DNA of 64,000 nucleotides, from assembly GCF_000299875.1 (NCBI RefSeq), contig NZ_AMRK01000003.1, positions 390,295 to 454,294 of the forward strand, in the 5' to 3' direction. The position numbers and the translations under genes were made by a program. Source of the stretch: Celeribacter baekdonensis B30 (GTDB taxonomy: Bacteria; Pseudomonadota; Alphaproteobacteria; Rhodobacterales; Rhodobacteraceae). Below the pieces are notes generated by a model. The model did not search any database, was not told the origin of the DNA, and saw only the letters and a list, made by a program, of their open reading frames with translations. How positions within the stretch are numbered: the stretch's first letter is position 1; the number at the start of each line of letters is the position of its first letter. Shown piece by piece: positions 34,224-42,764 of this stretch.

Positions 34224-35297
34224 TTACTGCGACACTGATTTGAGATATTCAATCACTGCCGCGATTTCGCTGTCTTTTTTCAGCCCCGCAAAGGTCATTT
34301 TGGTCTTGGCATAGACGCTCTTGGGCTTGGCCAGGAATTCCGCCAGATGCGCCTCATCCCAAACCGCTCCAGCCTCGTGCGCGCCCAGCATATCATTGGA
34401 GTATTTGAATCCATCGACATGGGCAACTTTGGCCATGAACACACCGTTGAGCACCGGACCTGTTTTGTTGGTCGCGCCCTCGCCGGTCTGATGACAGGCT
34501 TTGCACTTTTTAAAGACCGTTTCGCCTTTGGCCGCGAGATCGGCATCAAATGCCGCACTCACGACATCGGTCGGGGCTTCAACCGGCGCCTCTTCCGCCA
34601 CGGCGACCTCAACAGGCGCGGCCTCGGCCACAGGCTCGGCGGCGGCTTGGTCCGTACCCTCTTCTTCGGGGGTCACATCCAAAACAGTCGCCCGTTTGGT
34701 GATCTCAACGTTGTCTTTGCAATTTTCGTAACAGGCGTTTTCTTCAGTGAAGATCGTGTATTCACTCGAAGGACGATCATCGACGATAAACCCATCGGCA
34801 TTGGGCATGTCCACATCGAGGAAGTTCTCGTTGGAGAGCACGAAATCATCCTCAACGATGTAGTTCGAATAGAGGATATAGGCGGTGATCGCGTAGACAT
34901 CATCATCCGACATGGTCTGCGCATTGCCAAAGGGCATGGAGCGGCGGACGTAGTCATAGACAGTCGAGAGATACGGCCAATAGGAACCGACAGTCTTAAG
35001 CGGATCTTTGTCCGCCAAAGTGCCGTCGCCGCCCGCCAGTTTCGGCCAATTGTCCACGCCCTCGGCAAACTCGCCGTGACACACCGCGCAGTTTTCCGAA
35101 AAGATCATTTCGCCATCTTCCACCGAGCCGGACCCCACCGGGAGCCCATCGCCATTGGGGGAAATATCAAGGTTCCATGCGGTGATTTCTTCGGGCAAAG
35201 CCGGGCGGCCCAGACCGAAGCCCTCGGCAAAAGCCGGGATGGAAAGCGTGGCGGCCAGCGCCGTTGCCGTCATGAGTTTAGGAAGAAACTTCGACAT
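34224..35297 (-). CDS. soxD: Sulfur dehydrogenase cytochrome subunit SoxD
   Basis: Diheme c-type cytochrome that accepts six electrons from SoxC as the sulfane sulfur on SoxY is oxidised. The 357-residue protein has a signal peptide cleaved after PAFA (residue 24), heme motifs CAVCH (70-74) and CKACH (265-269), and a Pro/Ala/Glu-rich linker (about 215-250) between them. Heme is attached in the periplasm through the Ccm system, part of which is encoded at 7-12 kb. Its start lies inside the 3' end of soxC (20-base overlap) after GGGAGGCAGAG. Confidence 0.94.
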   Translation of the reverse strand: MSKFLPKLMTATALAATLSIPAFAEGFGLGRPALPEEITAWNLDISPNGDGLPVGSGSVEDGEMIFSENCAVCHGEFAEGVDNWPKLAGGDGTLADKDPLKTVGSYWPYLSTVYDYVRRSMPFGNAQTMSDDDVYAITAYILYSNYIVEDDFVLSNENFLDVDMPNADGFIVDDRPSSEYTIFTEENACYENCKDNVEITKRATVLDVTPEEEGTDQAAAEPVAEAAPVEVAVAEEAPVEAPTDVVSAAFDADLAAKGETVFKKCKACHQTGEGATNKTGPVLNGVFMAKVAHVDGFKYSNDMLGAHEAGAVWDEAHLAEFLAKPKSVYAKTKMTFAGLKKDSEIAAVIEYLKSVSQ

Positions 35298-36564
35298 TCT
35301 CTGCCTCCCCGTTGGCTTTGACATGCCATGTCTGAATACAGTTGTTGTGATAGACCGAGTTCTCGCCGCGGACCTCGCGCAGCTGCGCTTTGGTCGGTTG
35401 AACATAGCCGGTTTCATCATGCGCCCGGCTTTGCAGCAACATCTCCGAGCCGTCCCAATCGGTATCGAGATAAAAGCGGGTGAGCGCCATTTTCTCGCCG
35501 GGCTTGGCCAAACGCGCCTTTTCCCAGGTCTTGCCTCCGTCTTTCGACACATCGACGCCGGTGATGGCGCCGCGCCCGGACCACGCCAGACCGGTGATCA
35601 CCAAAGGCCCGGTGCCATGCGCAATCGGGCTTTGCGGGCTGGGCGAGGTGACGACGGATTTCGCATCCATCACCCATGTCCATTTGCGCGACGTGCCATC
35701 CGCCAAAGTGTCGGTGTATTTCGAGGTCTCTTCGCGGCCCTCAACGGCCTGTGCGGTCACTTCGATGCGACGCAGCCATTTGACCCACATGTTGCCTTCC
35801 CAACCGGGTACAACCAAGCGCACCGGATAGCCATGCTCCATGCGCAGCGCTTCGCCATTGGCCTTAAACGCCACCATGACGTCATCAAGCGCCTTTTCCA
35901 TCGGAATGGAGCGACCGTTTGACGACGCGTCCGCACCTTCGACATAGACCCATTTGTCCGACAAATCGCCGGCAGCCGTCAGCCCCGCCTCTTCGAGCAG
36001 CGTGCGCAGGGAAACGCCCGAATATTCCATATTGTGGATCATGCCATGGGTGAATTGCGCCCCGTTCAATTGCGCCCCCGCCCATTCCATCCCGGTATTG
36101 GCGGCGCACTCCAAGAAGAACGTGCGGTTTTCACGCGGGAAACGCTCCAGATCGGCATAGGTAAAGACCAGAGGTTGATCGACCAAGCCATTGATCATCA
36201 AACGGTAATCTTCTTTTTTCAACTCAATCGCACCGGAGTGATGGCGCTCGAAGGCACAGCCCTGCGGCGTGATCGTCCCATCGAGAGCATGGATCGGCGT
36301 GAAGTTGATCGAGGAAATCGGATCGGCGGTGAGCCACGGTACATTGCGCCGGATCACGTCGCCCTCGTATTTGATCGGCAAGCCATAAGGCGTTTCATCA
36401 ACGCCCGCGCCGGTGGTCATGGCCCAATCTTGTTTCTCCGTGATCAACGGATCGGGTGTGCCTTGTGCCGAGGCTGACCCTGCGGCCAAACCGACCCCCG
36501 TTGCCGCCGCTCCGCGCAAAAACGCGCGGCGCGAGGGGCTTATGTCCTTTTGGGTGTCACTCAT
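35278..36564 (-). CDS. soxC: Sulfur dehydrogenase molybdenum subunit SoxC
   Basis: Molybdopterin enzyme of the sulfite-oxidase family, oxidising cysteine-bound sulfur on SoxY. The 428-residue protein has a Tat signal (SRRAFLRGAAATG, residues 11-23) and the Mo-coordinating Cys in FFLECAANTGMEW (about residue 153), with the dimerisation domain at the C-terminal end. GGGAGCACACACC precedes the ATG at 36564; an upstream in-frame ATG lacks a site. The presence of soxCD predicts full oxidation to sulfate without sulfur globules. Confidence 0.95.
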   Translation of the reverse strand: MSDTQKDISPSRRAFLRGAAATGVGLAAGSASAQGTPDPLITEKQDWAMTTGAGVDETPYGLPIKYEGDVIRRNVPWLTADPISSINFTPIHALDGTITPQGCAFERHHSGAIELKKEDYRLMINGLVDQPLVFTYADLERFPRENRTFFLECAANTGMEWAGAQLNGAQFTHGMIHNMEYSGVSLRTLLEEAGLTAAGDLSDKWVYVEGADASSNGRSIPMEKALDDVMVAFKANGEALRMEHGYPVRLVVPGWEGNMWVKWLRRIEVTAQAVEGREETSKYTDTLADGTSRKWTWVMDAKSVVTSPSPQSPIAHGTGPLVITGLAWSGRGAITGVDVSKDGGKTWEKARLAKPGEKMALTRFYLDTDWDGSEMLLQSRAHDETGYVQPTKAQLREVRGENSVYHNNCIQTWHVKANGEAENVEVSS

Positions 36565-36639
36565 GGTGTGTGCTCCCTTTTGAGGTTGTGACGTTTCCGC
36601 CCGGCCACTGTGCAGCCTGGGCGACATGTTCAAATGCGA

Positions 36640-38337
36640 TCAGGCGCCGATGACCTGAACCGAGGTGTTCGGTTGCAAGGTGATCGTGCCCTGTTTGCGG
36701 ATGTGATCTTCGACCACGTCCCAAATCTGCGGCCCTTCGGTGGCCTCATTGACCGAAGCCCAGCCAGCAACGACGTAGTTTTTCGCCGGGTCGAGTTTTT
36801 CGCCGGTTTTCAACAGCGTCAGCTCGGAAATCCGCTCTCCCTGCGGTTTGGTGATGTCAATGCGGTAGCCAAGGCCGCCCATCCGCACCATGTCACCGCC
36901 CTGTTGGTAATAGGGATCGGGGTTAAAGATGTTATCGGCCACGTCTTCCATGATCGTATGGATGAACTCACCGGTCATCTCGCTCCGGTACGCCTTGCCA
37001 TAGGTCATCGAGGTGGCGTTCCAAATGTCTTCACGGGTGATGTCATCGCCCGGAAGCAGCGAGGGGCCCCAACGCACGCCCGGAGACATGGCAATATCCG
37101 CCTCGCGCTCAGAGATCAGCGCATCACAGATCAGGTCATCCCATGTGCCGTTAAAGTTGCCGCGACGATACAGCAGGCTGTCTGTCTGGCCGATCACCTC
37201 GGACATATCGGCCTCATAGGGGGCGCGTTGTTCGTCAATCAACGCGGCGACCTCTTTGTCCGGCTCGATCACATCGGAGAAGATCGGGATCAATTTGTGA
37301 CGGAAGCCCATCATCCGGCCATCGCGCACATCGAGATCAACGCGGGACACGAATTTGCCGTTGGAGCCAGAGGCAATCAGGATCGTCTCGCCCACCAGCA
37401 CAGGTTCGGGCAGTGCGTCATGGGTGTGACCCGTCAGGATCACGTCGATGCCGCTGACCAGACCTGCCATCTTTTTATCGACGTCAAAACCGTTGTGCGA
37501 CAAAAGCACGACCAGCTCTGCGCCCATGGCTTTGACCTCGTCCACCACCTCTTGCATCCGCTCGGTGCGAATGCCGAAAGAGTATTCCGGGAACATCCAG
37601 CCGGGGTTGGCAATGGGCATATAGGGAAAGGCCTGACCGATCACGGCGATCTTCACACCACCACGTTCAAAGAATTGGTAGGGCGCGAAATCCTCGGAGG
37701 GTTCGTCCCACTCGGCATCAAAAATATTGGCCCCAAGCGCGGCAAAGGGCAGATCGCCGACGATCTCACGCACCCGCTCAGAACCCAGCGTGAATTCCCA
37801 ATGGAAGGTCATCGCATCGGGTTTGAGCGCGTTCATCACATTGACCATGTCTTGGCCTTCGGTGTGATAACAAGTGTAGGAGCCGTGCCATGTGTCGCCC
37901 CCATCCAAGAGCAACGCATCAGGACGGGCGGCGCGGATCGAATTGATCACTGTGGCCACGCGGTCAAGGCCCCCGACTTTGCCGTATGCCCGACCCAGTG
38001 CGGAAAAATCCCCCGCCGAGAGCGCGTAATGCGAGGGCGAGTTTTCTTCGATCCCATAGAGTTTGCGGAAATCCGCGCCGGTGACATGGGGCACCTGCCC
38101 TTTGTTGCCGCCCACCCCGATGTTGATCGACGGTTCGCGGAAATAGATCGGCTTGAGCTGGGCATGGATGTCGGTGACGTGGATCAGGGAGACATTGCCA
38201 AAGGTGTCAAAGTCCAAAAGCTGATCTTGGGTCAGCGCCTGTTGCGCCGCCAAACGGGACCAATTGCCAAAGCCAGACGCTCCCACCAAAGCGGAGGCGG
38301 CCATGGAGACCTGAAGGAAGTCACGACGAGAGATCAT
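36640..38337 (-). CDS. soxB: Thiosulfohydrolase SoxB
   Basis: Dimanganese enzyme of the metallophosphoesterase/5'-nucleotidase fold that hydrolyses the sulfone group of SoxY-bound thiosulfonate, releasing sulfate. The 565-residue protein begins with a Tat signal (MISRRDFLQVSMAASALVG). Visible are metal-site segments IHVTDIHAQLKP, LLDGGDTWHGS, LLSHNGFDVD and DVILTGHTHD. GGAG precedes the ATG at 38337. An inverted repeat in the 121-base gap to soxA may tune the amounts of SoxB to SoxXA. Confidence 0.95.
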   Translation of the reverse strand: MISRRDFLQVSMAASALVGASGFGNWSRLAAQQALTQDQLLDFDTFGNVSLIHVTDIHAQLKPIYFREPSINIGVGGNKGQVPHVTGADFRKLYGIEENSPSHYALSAGDFSALGRAYGKVGGLDRVATVINSIRAARPDALLLDGGDTWHGSYTCYHTEGQDMVNVMNALKPDAMTFHWEFTLGSERVREIVGDLPFAALGANIFDAEWDEPSEDFAPYQFFERGGVKIAVIGQAFPYMPIANPGWMFPEYSFGIRTERMQEVVDEVKAMGAELVVLLSHNGFDVDKKMAGLVSGIDVILTGHTHDALPEPVLVGETILIASGSNGKFVSRVDLDVRDGRMMGFRHKLIPIFSDVIEPDKEVAALIDEQRAPYEADMSEVIGQTDSLLYRRGNFNGTWDDLICDALISEREADIAMSPGVRWGPSLLPGDDITREDIWNATSMTYGKAYRSEMTGEFIHTIMEDVADNIFNPDPYYQQGGDMVRMGGLGYRIDITKPQGERISELTLLKTGEKLDPAKNYVVAGWASVNEATEGPQIWDVVEDHIRKQGTITLQPNTSVQVIGA

Positions 38338-38415
38338 GCGTGTTGCTCCGTTGCATTTTGCCAAAACCGGCGCATTTGCGGCCAAGTTTCATGCGTAAAA
38401 TTGAATATATTGAGG

Positions 38416-38452
38416 AAAACAAAGCCCCGCACAGCACAGCCGGCGGGGCTTT
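38416..38452 (-). terminator. Attenuator-like hairpin between soxA and soxB
   Basis: AAAGCCCCGC (38421-38430) pairs with GCGGGGCTTT (38443-38452), followed leftward by GUUUU. A ten-pair stem inside the sox operon, 6 bases beyond the soxA stop. It could partly stop transcription or protect the soxA end of the mRNA. Confidence 0.65.
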
Positions 38453-38458
38453 GACAGA

Positions 38459-39325
38459 TCAGTTGCGGACAGACGGGCCTTCGACCGACAGGCCGTTGCC
38501 ACGCGACGCGACATAAAGCTCAAGTGCTACGAACTCCGGTGAACCCGGCGCAAACGTCTCGGCGCGGGTGTCACGGATACAGCCTTTGAACCGGCTATGT
38601 GCGCCCGTCAGCTTGTTGTCTTTGATCCGATACACCGGGAACCCATTGGTCTGGCCCTGCGACAGGTGGTCAGCGCGGATCATGTTGCCGTAGTTCTGCT
38701 CATGACAGTTGGCACAGGACAGATCGAGTTGGCCAAAGCGTGTGTAATACATCTCTTTGCCCTGCTCCCATGTCGATTGAGCCGGACCGTCAATGGCCAC
38801 GTTCATCGGAGTGCCGCGCGCCACAGAGGCCAGAACAGCTTCGAAGTTCAGCATTTTCTTGCTGTCGTATTTCTCAGCTTCCGCACCCATCCGTTCGGTC
38901 AGACAATCGTTGATCTGCATCTGAATGGTGTAAACCGCCTCTTTGGCGTCATTCCATTTTGGATAGGTCGGCCGTACAGAGGCCAGGCTTTCCACACCAT
39001 CGTGACAATCGGCACAGGCTTTGCCTTCAGACCCCATCACGGTGTCGAATTGGGCAAGCCCTTCTTCGGCCCCCAACATGCCGGGGTTGTCGAAATCGTC
39101 CATTTCCATCGCCTGCGTGTCATCAGAGCGGAAGCGCCAACCCGACATGATCTCTGTGAGGTGCCCCTCAAGATGCGCGGGCGCCGTCGTCTTGGTGACG
39201 ATCTCAATCTCGCCGTTGATCACCAGTTCGGCATCCTCATCGGCGAATGCCGGGGCCGCAACGGCAAAAGCGGTCAGGACCGCAGCCGTGCAGAGCTTGG
39301 TGGTGAGCGTATTTTTAATGTTCAT
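38459..39325 (-). CDS. soxA: SoxAX cytochrome complex subunit SoxA
   Basis: Cytochrome that with SoxX couples thiosulfate oxidatively to the SoxY cysteine. The 288-residue protein has a signal peptide cleaved after PAFA (residue 27), heme motifs CADCH (104-108) and CANCH (204-208), and Cys249 in FKGCIRDTRAE, the persulfide-ligated active-site Cys. It is thus the diheme form of SoxA. GGAGGAGAG precedes the ATG at 39325. Confidence 0.95.
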   Translation of the reverse strand: MNIKNTLTTKLCTAAVLTAFAVAAPAFADEDAELVINGEIEIVTKTTAPAHLEGHLTEIMSGWRFRSDDTQAMEMDDFDNPGMLGAEEGLAQFDTVMGSEGKACADCHDGVESLASVRPTYPKWNDAKEAVYTIQMQINDCLTERMGAEAEKYDSKKMLNFEAVLASVARGTPMNVAIDGPAQSTWEQGKEMYYTRFGQLDLSCANCHEQNYGNMIRADHLSQGQTNGFPVYRIKDNKLTGAHSRFKGCIRDTRAETFAPGSPEFVALELYVASRGNGLSVEGPSVRN

Positions 39326-39392
39326 GCGTTTCTCTCCTCCCTGGGTGTGCCCTATGCGCCCCGATCGTCCGGGGCGCATAGGCTGACCTTGG

Positions 39393-39722
39393 TCAACCGA
39401 TTGCGATCGGTTTCACGTCTTCGTAGACGGAGCCATCGTCATCGTACCAGGTGAATTTAAATTCACCTGCTTCGGGGACCTGCGCATCGAATTCGAAATA
39501 CGGGTTGGTGGAAATCGCCGGTTCCATGGTCACGTCGATCACCGACTGACCGTTGAACTCACAGGTAAAGCGATTGATGATCGAGCGCGGGATGATGTTG
39601 CCATCACCGTCTTTGCGCTGACCCGATTCCATTGGATGCGAAATCAGGGTTTTGATCGTGATCACCTCGCCAGCAGCAGCCGACTTGGGGACCTTCACGC
39701 GGGGTTTGACACCAGATGCCAT
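39393..39722 (-). CDS. soxZ: Sulfur carrier complex subunit SoxZ
   Basis: A 109-residue immunoglobulin-like protein that pairs with SoxY. It has no signal peptide, and as in other species would be exported bound to SoxY through its Tat signal. Conserved segments are VKVPKSAAAGEVITIKTLISHPMESG and PYFEFDAQVPEAGEF. TAGGAGACAAAGAC lies before the ATG at 39722, 27 bases after soxY. Confidence 0.95.
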   Translation of the reverse strand: MASGVKPRVKVPKSAAAGEVITIKTLISHPMESGQRKDGDGNIIPRSIINRFTCEFNGQSVIDVTMEPAISTNPYFEFDAQVPEAGEFKFTWYDDDGSVYEDVKPIAIG

Positions 39723-39749
39723 TGTCTTTGTCTCCTAGAATAAGTCGAT

Positions 39750-40166
39750 TTAGCCGCCGCAGCCGCCGATGGTCACTTTCACGGTCGACGCCGCTTTGAT
39801 AAAGGAGCCGTCCGCCAGTTTGGCGATGGCCACCACATCCTGCGTGCCTGCAAGGCGAATGCGGGTCGAGGCGGATTGCGATCCGGCCAGGGGGCCGAAG
39901 TTGAACGTGGCCACGCCCGGAGTCGGGTTGCCCGTGGCAAACACCGCGATGGCGACCGCACCCGGTGCATTGACCGAGACTGGCACAGTGTTGCCGTTTT
40001 CGGCGATTTCCGGCGCGGTCAGGGTGATGTCCCCGCTGCCCGCCTCTGCACCACCGGTAAAGGTGGCCATTTCGTCCTCGGCTGCGGCCGTTGCGCGCCA
40101 GGGCAAAAATGCCGCAGCCGTCGCACCAAGGCCAAGAGCCAGAGCGTCACGTCGTGTGAGATTCAT
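39750..40166 (-). CDS. soxY: Thiosulfate carrier protein SoxY
   Basis: Carries pathway intermediates covalently on the C-terminal Cys. The 138-residue protein starts with a Tat signal (MNLTRRDALALGLGATAAAF) and ends with GGCGG, Cys136 being the carrier thiol on a flexible arm. Each Sox enzyme acts on this swinging arm in turn. GAGGAGCAAACC precedes the ATG at 40166. Confidence 0.96.
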   Translation of the reverse strand: MNLTRRDALALGLGATAAAFLPWRATAAAEDEMATFTGGAEAGSGDITLTAPEIAENGNTVPVSVNAPGAVAIAVFATGNPTPGVATFNFGPLAGSQSASTRIRLAGTQDVVAIAKLADGSFIKAASTVKVTIGGCGG

Positions 40167-40203
40167 GGTTTGCTCCTCATAAATTCAGGGGCCGAAAAGG
40201 CGA

Positions 40204-40677
40204 TCACTCGTCTTTCAGCGTCATCAAATAGGCCACCACATCTTCGACCTGTTGCGCCGACAAGAGCGGCGGCAGATCAGCAGGTGCGGCTTTGCCCGTA
40301 AAGGCGTCGCCCGGACGGTTGAACCCGTCGACCTTATAAAAGGCAGGCATCACAGTGCCTTCGAACGTCATTTTCGGATTGACCACCAGACCGCGCAATT
40401 GCGCCTCGTCCCAGCGCGACCCTGCCCCGTCCAACAGCGGGCCGACTTCGCCCGCAAAGGGCACATCGGCATAGTCTGTGGCGGCGTGGCAAGACACGCA
40501 GTTGCCGACGGATTTCGTGGTCATGATCGTGCGGCCTTCGGCCGGGTTGCCTGAGGTGCCGGTCAGAGACTGCGCCACTGCGCCTTCCTCAAACTGAATG
40601 CTACCCGGGGCCACTTCGGCCATCGCTGCGCTTGCCGTGAGGCCCAGCACAACAAAACAAGTTGCGATACGTTTCAT
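40204..40677 (-). CDS. soxX: SoxAX cytochrome complex subunit SoxX
   Basis: Monoheme cytochrome c partner of SoxA that takes electrons from the thiosulfate-SoxY coupling reaction. The 157-residue protein has a signal peptide (cleavage after SAAMA, residue 20), heme motif CVSCH (60-64) and a likely distal Met ligand in GTVMPAF. TGGGAGGAGAC precedes the ATG at 40677. It follows the soxW-soxX gap of 159 bases, which holds a probable SoxR operator and thus the promoter for soxXYZABCD. Confidence 0.94.
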   Translation of the reverse strand: MKRIATCFVVLGLTASAAMAEVAPGSIQFEEGAVAQSLTGTSGNPAEGRTIMTTKSVGNCVSCHAATDYADVPFAGEVGPLLDGAGSRWDEAQLRGLVVNPKMTFEGTVMPAFYKVDGFNRPGDAFTGKAAPADLPPLLSAQQVEDVVAYLMTLKDE

Positions 40678-40782
40678 GTCTCCTCCCAAAAGACTTATGT
40701 CCTAAACTGTGCGACCTTCCGCATATCTGCGGTACTGGTTTTGGATACCGTAGCGCACCATTTTGTCGCAGGGCAAGAACAA

Positions 40783-40798
40783 ATTCAAAAAATCGAAT
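40783..40798. promoter_or_regulatory. ATTC-N8-GAAT dyad in the soxW-soxX gap, probable SoxR operator
   Basis: ATTC 40783-40786, eight bases, GAAT 40795-40798; symmetric AAATTC/GAATTT flanks extend it. This is the consensus known for the persulfide-responsive ArsR regulators SqrR/BigR, and the soxW-soxX gap is where SoxR of Paracoccus binds. It lies about 105 bases upstream of soxX. Confidence 0.72.
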
Positions 40799-40836
40799 TT
40801 TTCTGCGCTGCGGCAGGTATAGCGCTATCATACCCT

Positions 40837-41436
40837 CTATTCTGTCAGATTCAAATGACCCGCCTCTTGCTGGAGAACCACTTGACGCGCATGGTATTTT
40901 TGGAACGGCTCATCGCCCTCATAGCCATGTTCCAACACCCAACCCATCATGTTGAACGTGGTGTATTTGCCAAAGGCGCCGGGCACGGTCACCACCGCCG
41001 CATCCTTGGCGGAGACGCCTTCGGGCACCTCTTCGGGGAAATAGAGATTCGTTGGCGTGAACAGCGCCCCCCATTTTTGCACCATGTCCTTTTCCGGCAA
41101 AGACTCACCATCAAAATCGGTCACATCGACGTCGCCAAACATGTTGATTTGAATGACAAAAAAGTTGTCTTCGATCATCTTGGTGATCTCGGGATCGGGG
41201 TAAACCTCTTCGTGCATTTTGGTGCAATAGATACAGCCGCGCTGTTCGATCATCACCAAAAGCCGCTTTCCTTCCGCATTGGCTTCGGCCAAATCATCGC
41301 GCAGATCTTTGAACGTGTCGCGCTGCCACGGGGTTTTATGCAGACCGTCGTCACCCATTTCAAACGCCAGAGCGGGAGAAAAGGCGAGTACAGAGAGGGT
41401 GGCGGCCATCAATGTACGTCGTGCGATTTTCATCAT
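40837..41436 (-). CDS. soxW: Periplasmic thioredoxin SoxW
   Basis: Exported thioredoxin-fold protein reduced by SoxV. The 199-residue protein has a signal peptide (cleavage after SPALA, residue 24), the active site CIYC (Cys68-Cys71) in VMIEQRGCIYCTKM, and cis-Pro in FTPTNLYF. It is thought to keep periplasmic Sox thiols, notably SoxY, reduced and active. The soxV stop is two bases upstream of its start, so they are coupled; the alternative ATG at 41433 is possible. Confidence 0.92.
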   Translation of the reverse strand: MMKIARRTLMAATLSVLAFSPALAFEMGDDGLHKTPWQRDTFKDLRDDLAEANAEGKRLLVMIEQRGCIYCTKMHEEVYPDPEITKMIEDNFFVIQINMFGDVDVTDFDGESLPEKDMVQKWGALFTPTNLYFPEEVPEGVSAKDAAVVTVPGAFGKYTTFNMMGWVLEHGYEGDEPFQKYHARQVVLQQEAGHLNLTE

Positions 41437-41438
41437 TT

Positions 41439-42194
41439 TTAAAGACTCCCTTTTGATCCGATTTTAGCAAAGCTCGGGAAGGCTTCCAAAAGCCATGCCG
41501 CGATCACATTGACCGAATTTGTGACGATCAGCAGAGCGAACAGGATCAGGAACAGCCCCATCACCTTTTCCACTTTCGGCAAATGGCGGCGGAATTTTGC
41601 GGCGAATTTGAGAAACGGTTTAATGAAAAACGCCGCCACCACAAAGGGCGCGGTCATCCCGATCCCAAACACCACCATCATGATCAGCCCGCGCATCGCC
41701 GTCGATTCATTCGACGCCATCATCACCACACCGACCAAAACGCCCCCGACACAGGGCGTCCACCCGGCGGCAAAGGCAAGGCCGACCACATAGGACGACC
41801 AGATGTTCATGTTTTTGGTATCTCCCGCCTGCATTTGGAACTGGCGGTTGAGAAAACCGATTCGGATGATGCCTAAAAAATGCAGCCCCATGACAAAGAC
41901 AATTGCGGCAGAGGCAAAGCGAAAGATGTCCTGATGGCTGCGAAACGCCTGCGACAGAGAAAAAGCGGCCGCGCCCAAAAGCACAAAGACCGTGATGATT
42001 CCGAGCGAAAACATCACACTTGATAACACGGCCCGGCGGCGCACGCCCGGGGCCAAATCGCCCTCGGCGTTGATTTCCCCCATCGAAGCCCCCGCCATAT
42101 AAGACAGGTAGAACGGCACGATCGGCAGGATACAGGGTGAGAAAAACACCACCAACCCGCCCAAAAGGGCCGAGATAAAATTAACGTCGAACAT
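41439..42194 (-). CDS. soxV: Membrane thiol-electron transporter SoxV (CcdA family)
   Basis: Six-helix membrane protein (251 residues) passing reducing equivalents from cytoplasmic thioredoxin to SoxW. The two conserved cysteines are in FFSPCILPIVPFYLSYMAG (helix 1) and GWTPCVGGVL (helix 4), as in CcdA. CCTAATGTG precedes the start; GGGAGGACTG is close to the ATG at 42194. It heads the soxVW...D arm and is divergent from soxS. Confidence 0.94.
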   Translation of the reverse strand: MFDVNFISALLGGLVVFFSPCILPIVPFYLSYMAGASMGEINAEGDLAPGVRRRAVLSSVMFSLGIITVFVLLGAAAFSLSQAFRSHQDIFRFASAAIVFVMGLHFLGIIRIGFLNRQFQMQAGDTKNMNIWSSYVVGLAFAAGWTPCVGGVLVGVVMMASNESTAMRGLIMMVVFGIGMTAPFVVAAFFIKPFLKFAAKFRRHLPKVEKVMGLFLILFALLIVTNSVNVIAAWLLEAFPSFAKIGSKGSL

Positions 42195-42299
42195 TCAGTC
42201 CTCCCTAATGTGAATGAAGACTCCACTGCCAGATCGGCTCTTTGAGCGGCTGCATGGCGGAGCTCCTCCTCCGCTCATGAGTGATCCGTGACTTGTGTC

Positions 42300-42329
42300 A
42301 TTCACATATTCAAATTAGGTTGTTTATGT
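42300..42329. promoter_or_regulatory. Imperfect dyads in the soxV-soxS gap
   Basis: ATTC-N8-AAAT (42300-42315) resembles the soxW-soxX operator with one base changed. Overlapping it, ACATATTCAA (42304-42313) and TTGTTTATGT (42320-42329) form an inverted repeat (8 of 10). The soxS-soxV gap is a SoxR-binding region in Paracoccus. A separate leader hairpin GCGGAG/CTCCGC lies at 42257-42274. Confidence 0.45.
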
Positions 42330-42352
42330 CGCACCCGTCAATTGGTATACAT

Positions 42353-42745
42353 ATGTTGACAAAAATTCTGGCGTCAATCGCCGCCCTGATCGTATCGATT
42401 CTCCCCGCCTTTGCCACCGAACTGGTTATGGTGGAGCAAGACGGATGTGCCTATTGCGCCCGCTGGGATGCGGAAATTTCTGAGATTTATCCCAAAACGC
42501 CTGAGGGCAAATTCGCCCCTCTGCGTCGGGTCGATCTGCACGCGCCACTGCCAGAGGACCTGACCTTCAAAGGCCCGGTGATCTTTACGCCCACTTTCGT
42601 TCTCGTGGAGGACGGGATCGAACAGGGGCGGATCGAAGGCTATGCCGGTGACGAAATGTTTTGGGCGATGTTGACTATCACCCTACGCGACCACAGTGAG
42701 TTTGATGTTGAGGCCGTTCACGCCACACAGGCACCAAAGCCCTAA
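42353..42745 (+). CDS. soxS: Periplasmic thioredoxin-like protein SoxS
   Basis: A 130-residue exported thioredoxin-like protein. The N-terminal segment (MLTKILASIAALIVSILPAF) is a signal peptide and the active site is CAYC (Cys32-Cys35) in QDGCAYCARWD, with cis-Pro in FTPTFVLV. In Paracoccus, SoxS reactivates the SoxYZ carrier and influences expression. The ribosome site at 42353 is weak, and an in-frame ATG at 42326 would add nine residues; the shorter form gives a normal signal peptide. Confidence 0.88.
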   Translation: MLTKILASIAALIVSILPAFATELVMVEQDGCAYCARWDAEISEIYPKTPEGKFAPLRRVDLHAPLPEDLTFKGPVIFTPTFVLVEDGIEQGRIEGYAGDEMFWAMLTITLRDHSEFDVEAVHATQAPKP

Positions 42746-42764
42746 ATCTCTCGGGAGGAGATCC

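Noticed and set aside
36610..38454. A 614-codon plus-strand frame opposite soxB
   Set aside because: Antisense shadow; soxB shows clear active-site motifs and a Tat signal on the other strand.
42212..42216. ATTC...GAAT pair near the soxV start as a SoxR site
   Set aside because: The spacing is 15 rather than 8 bases, so it does not match the operator form.
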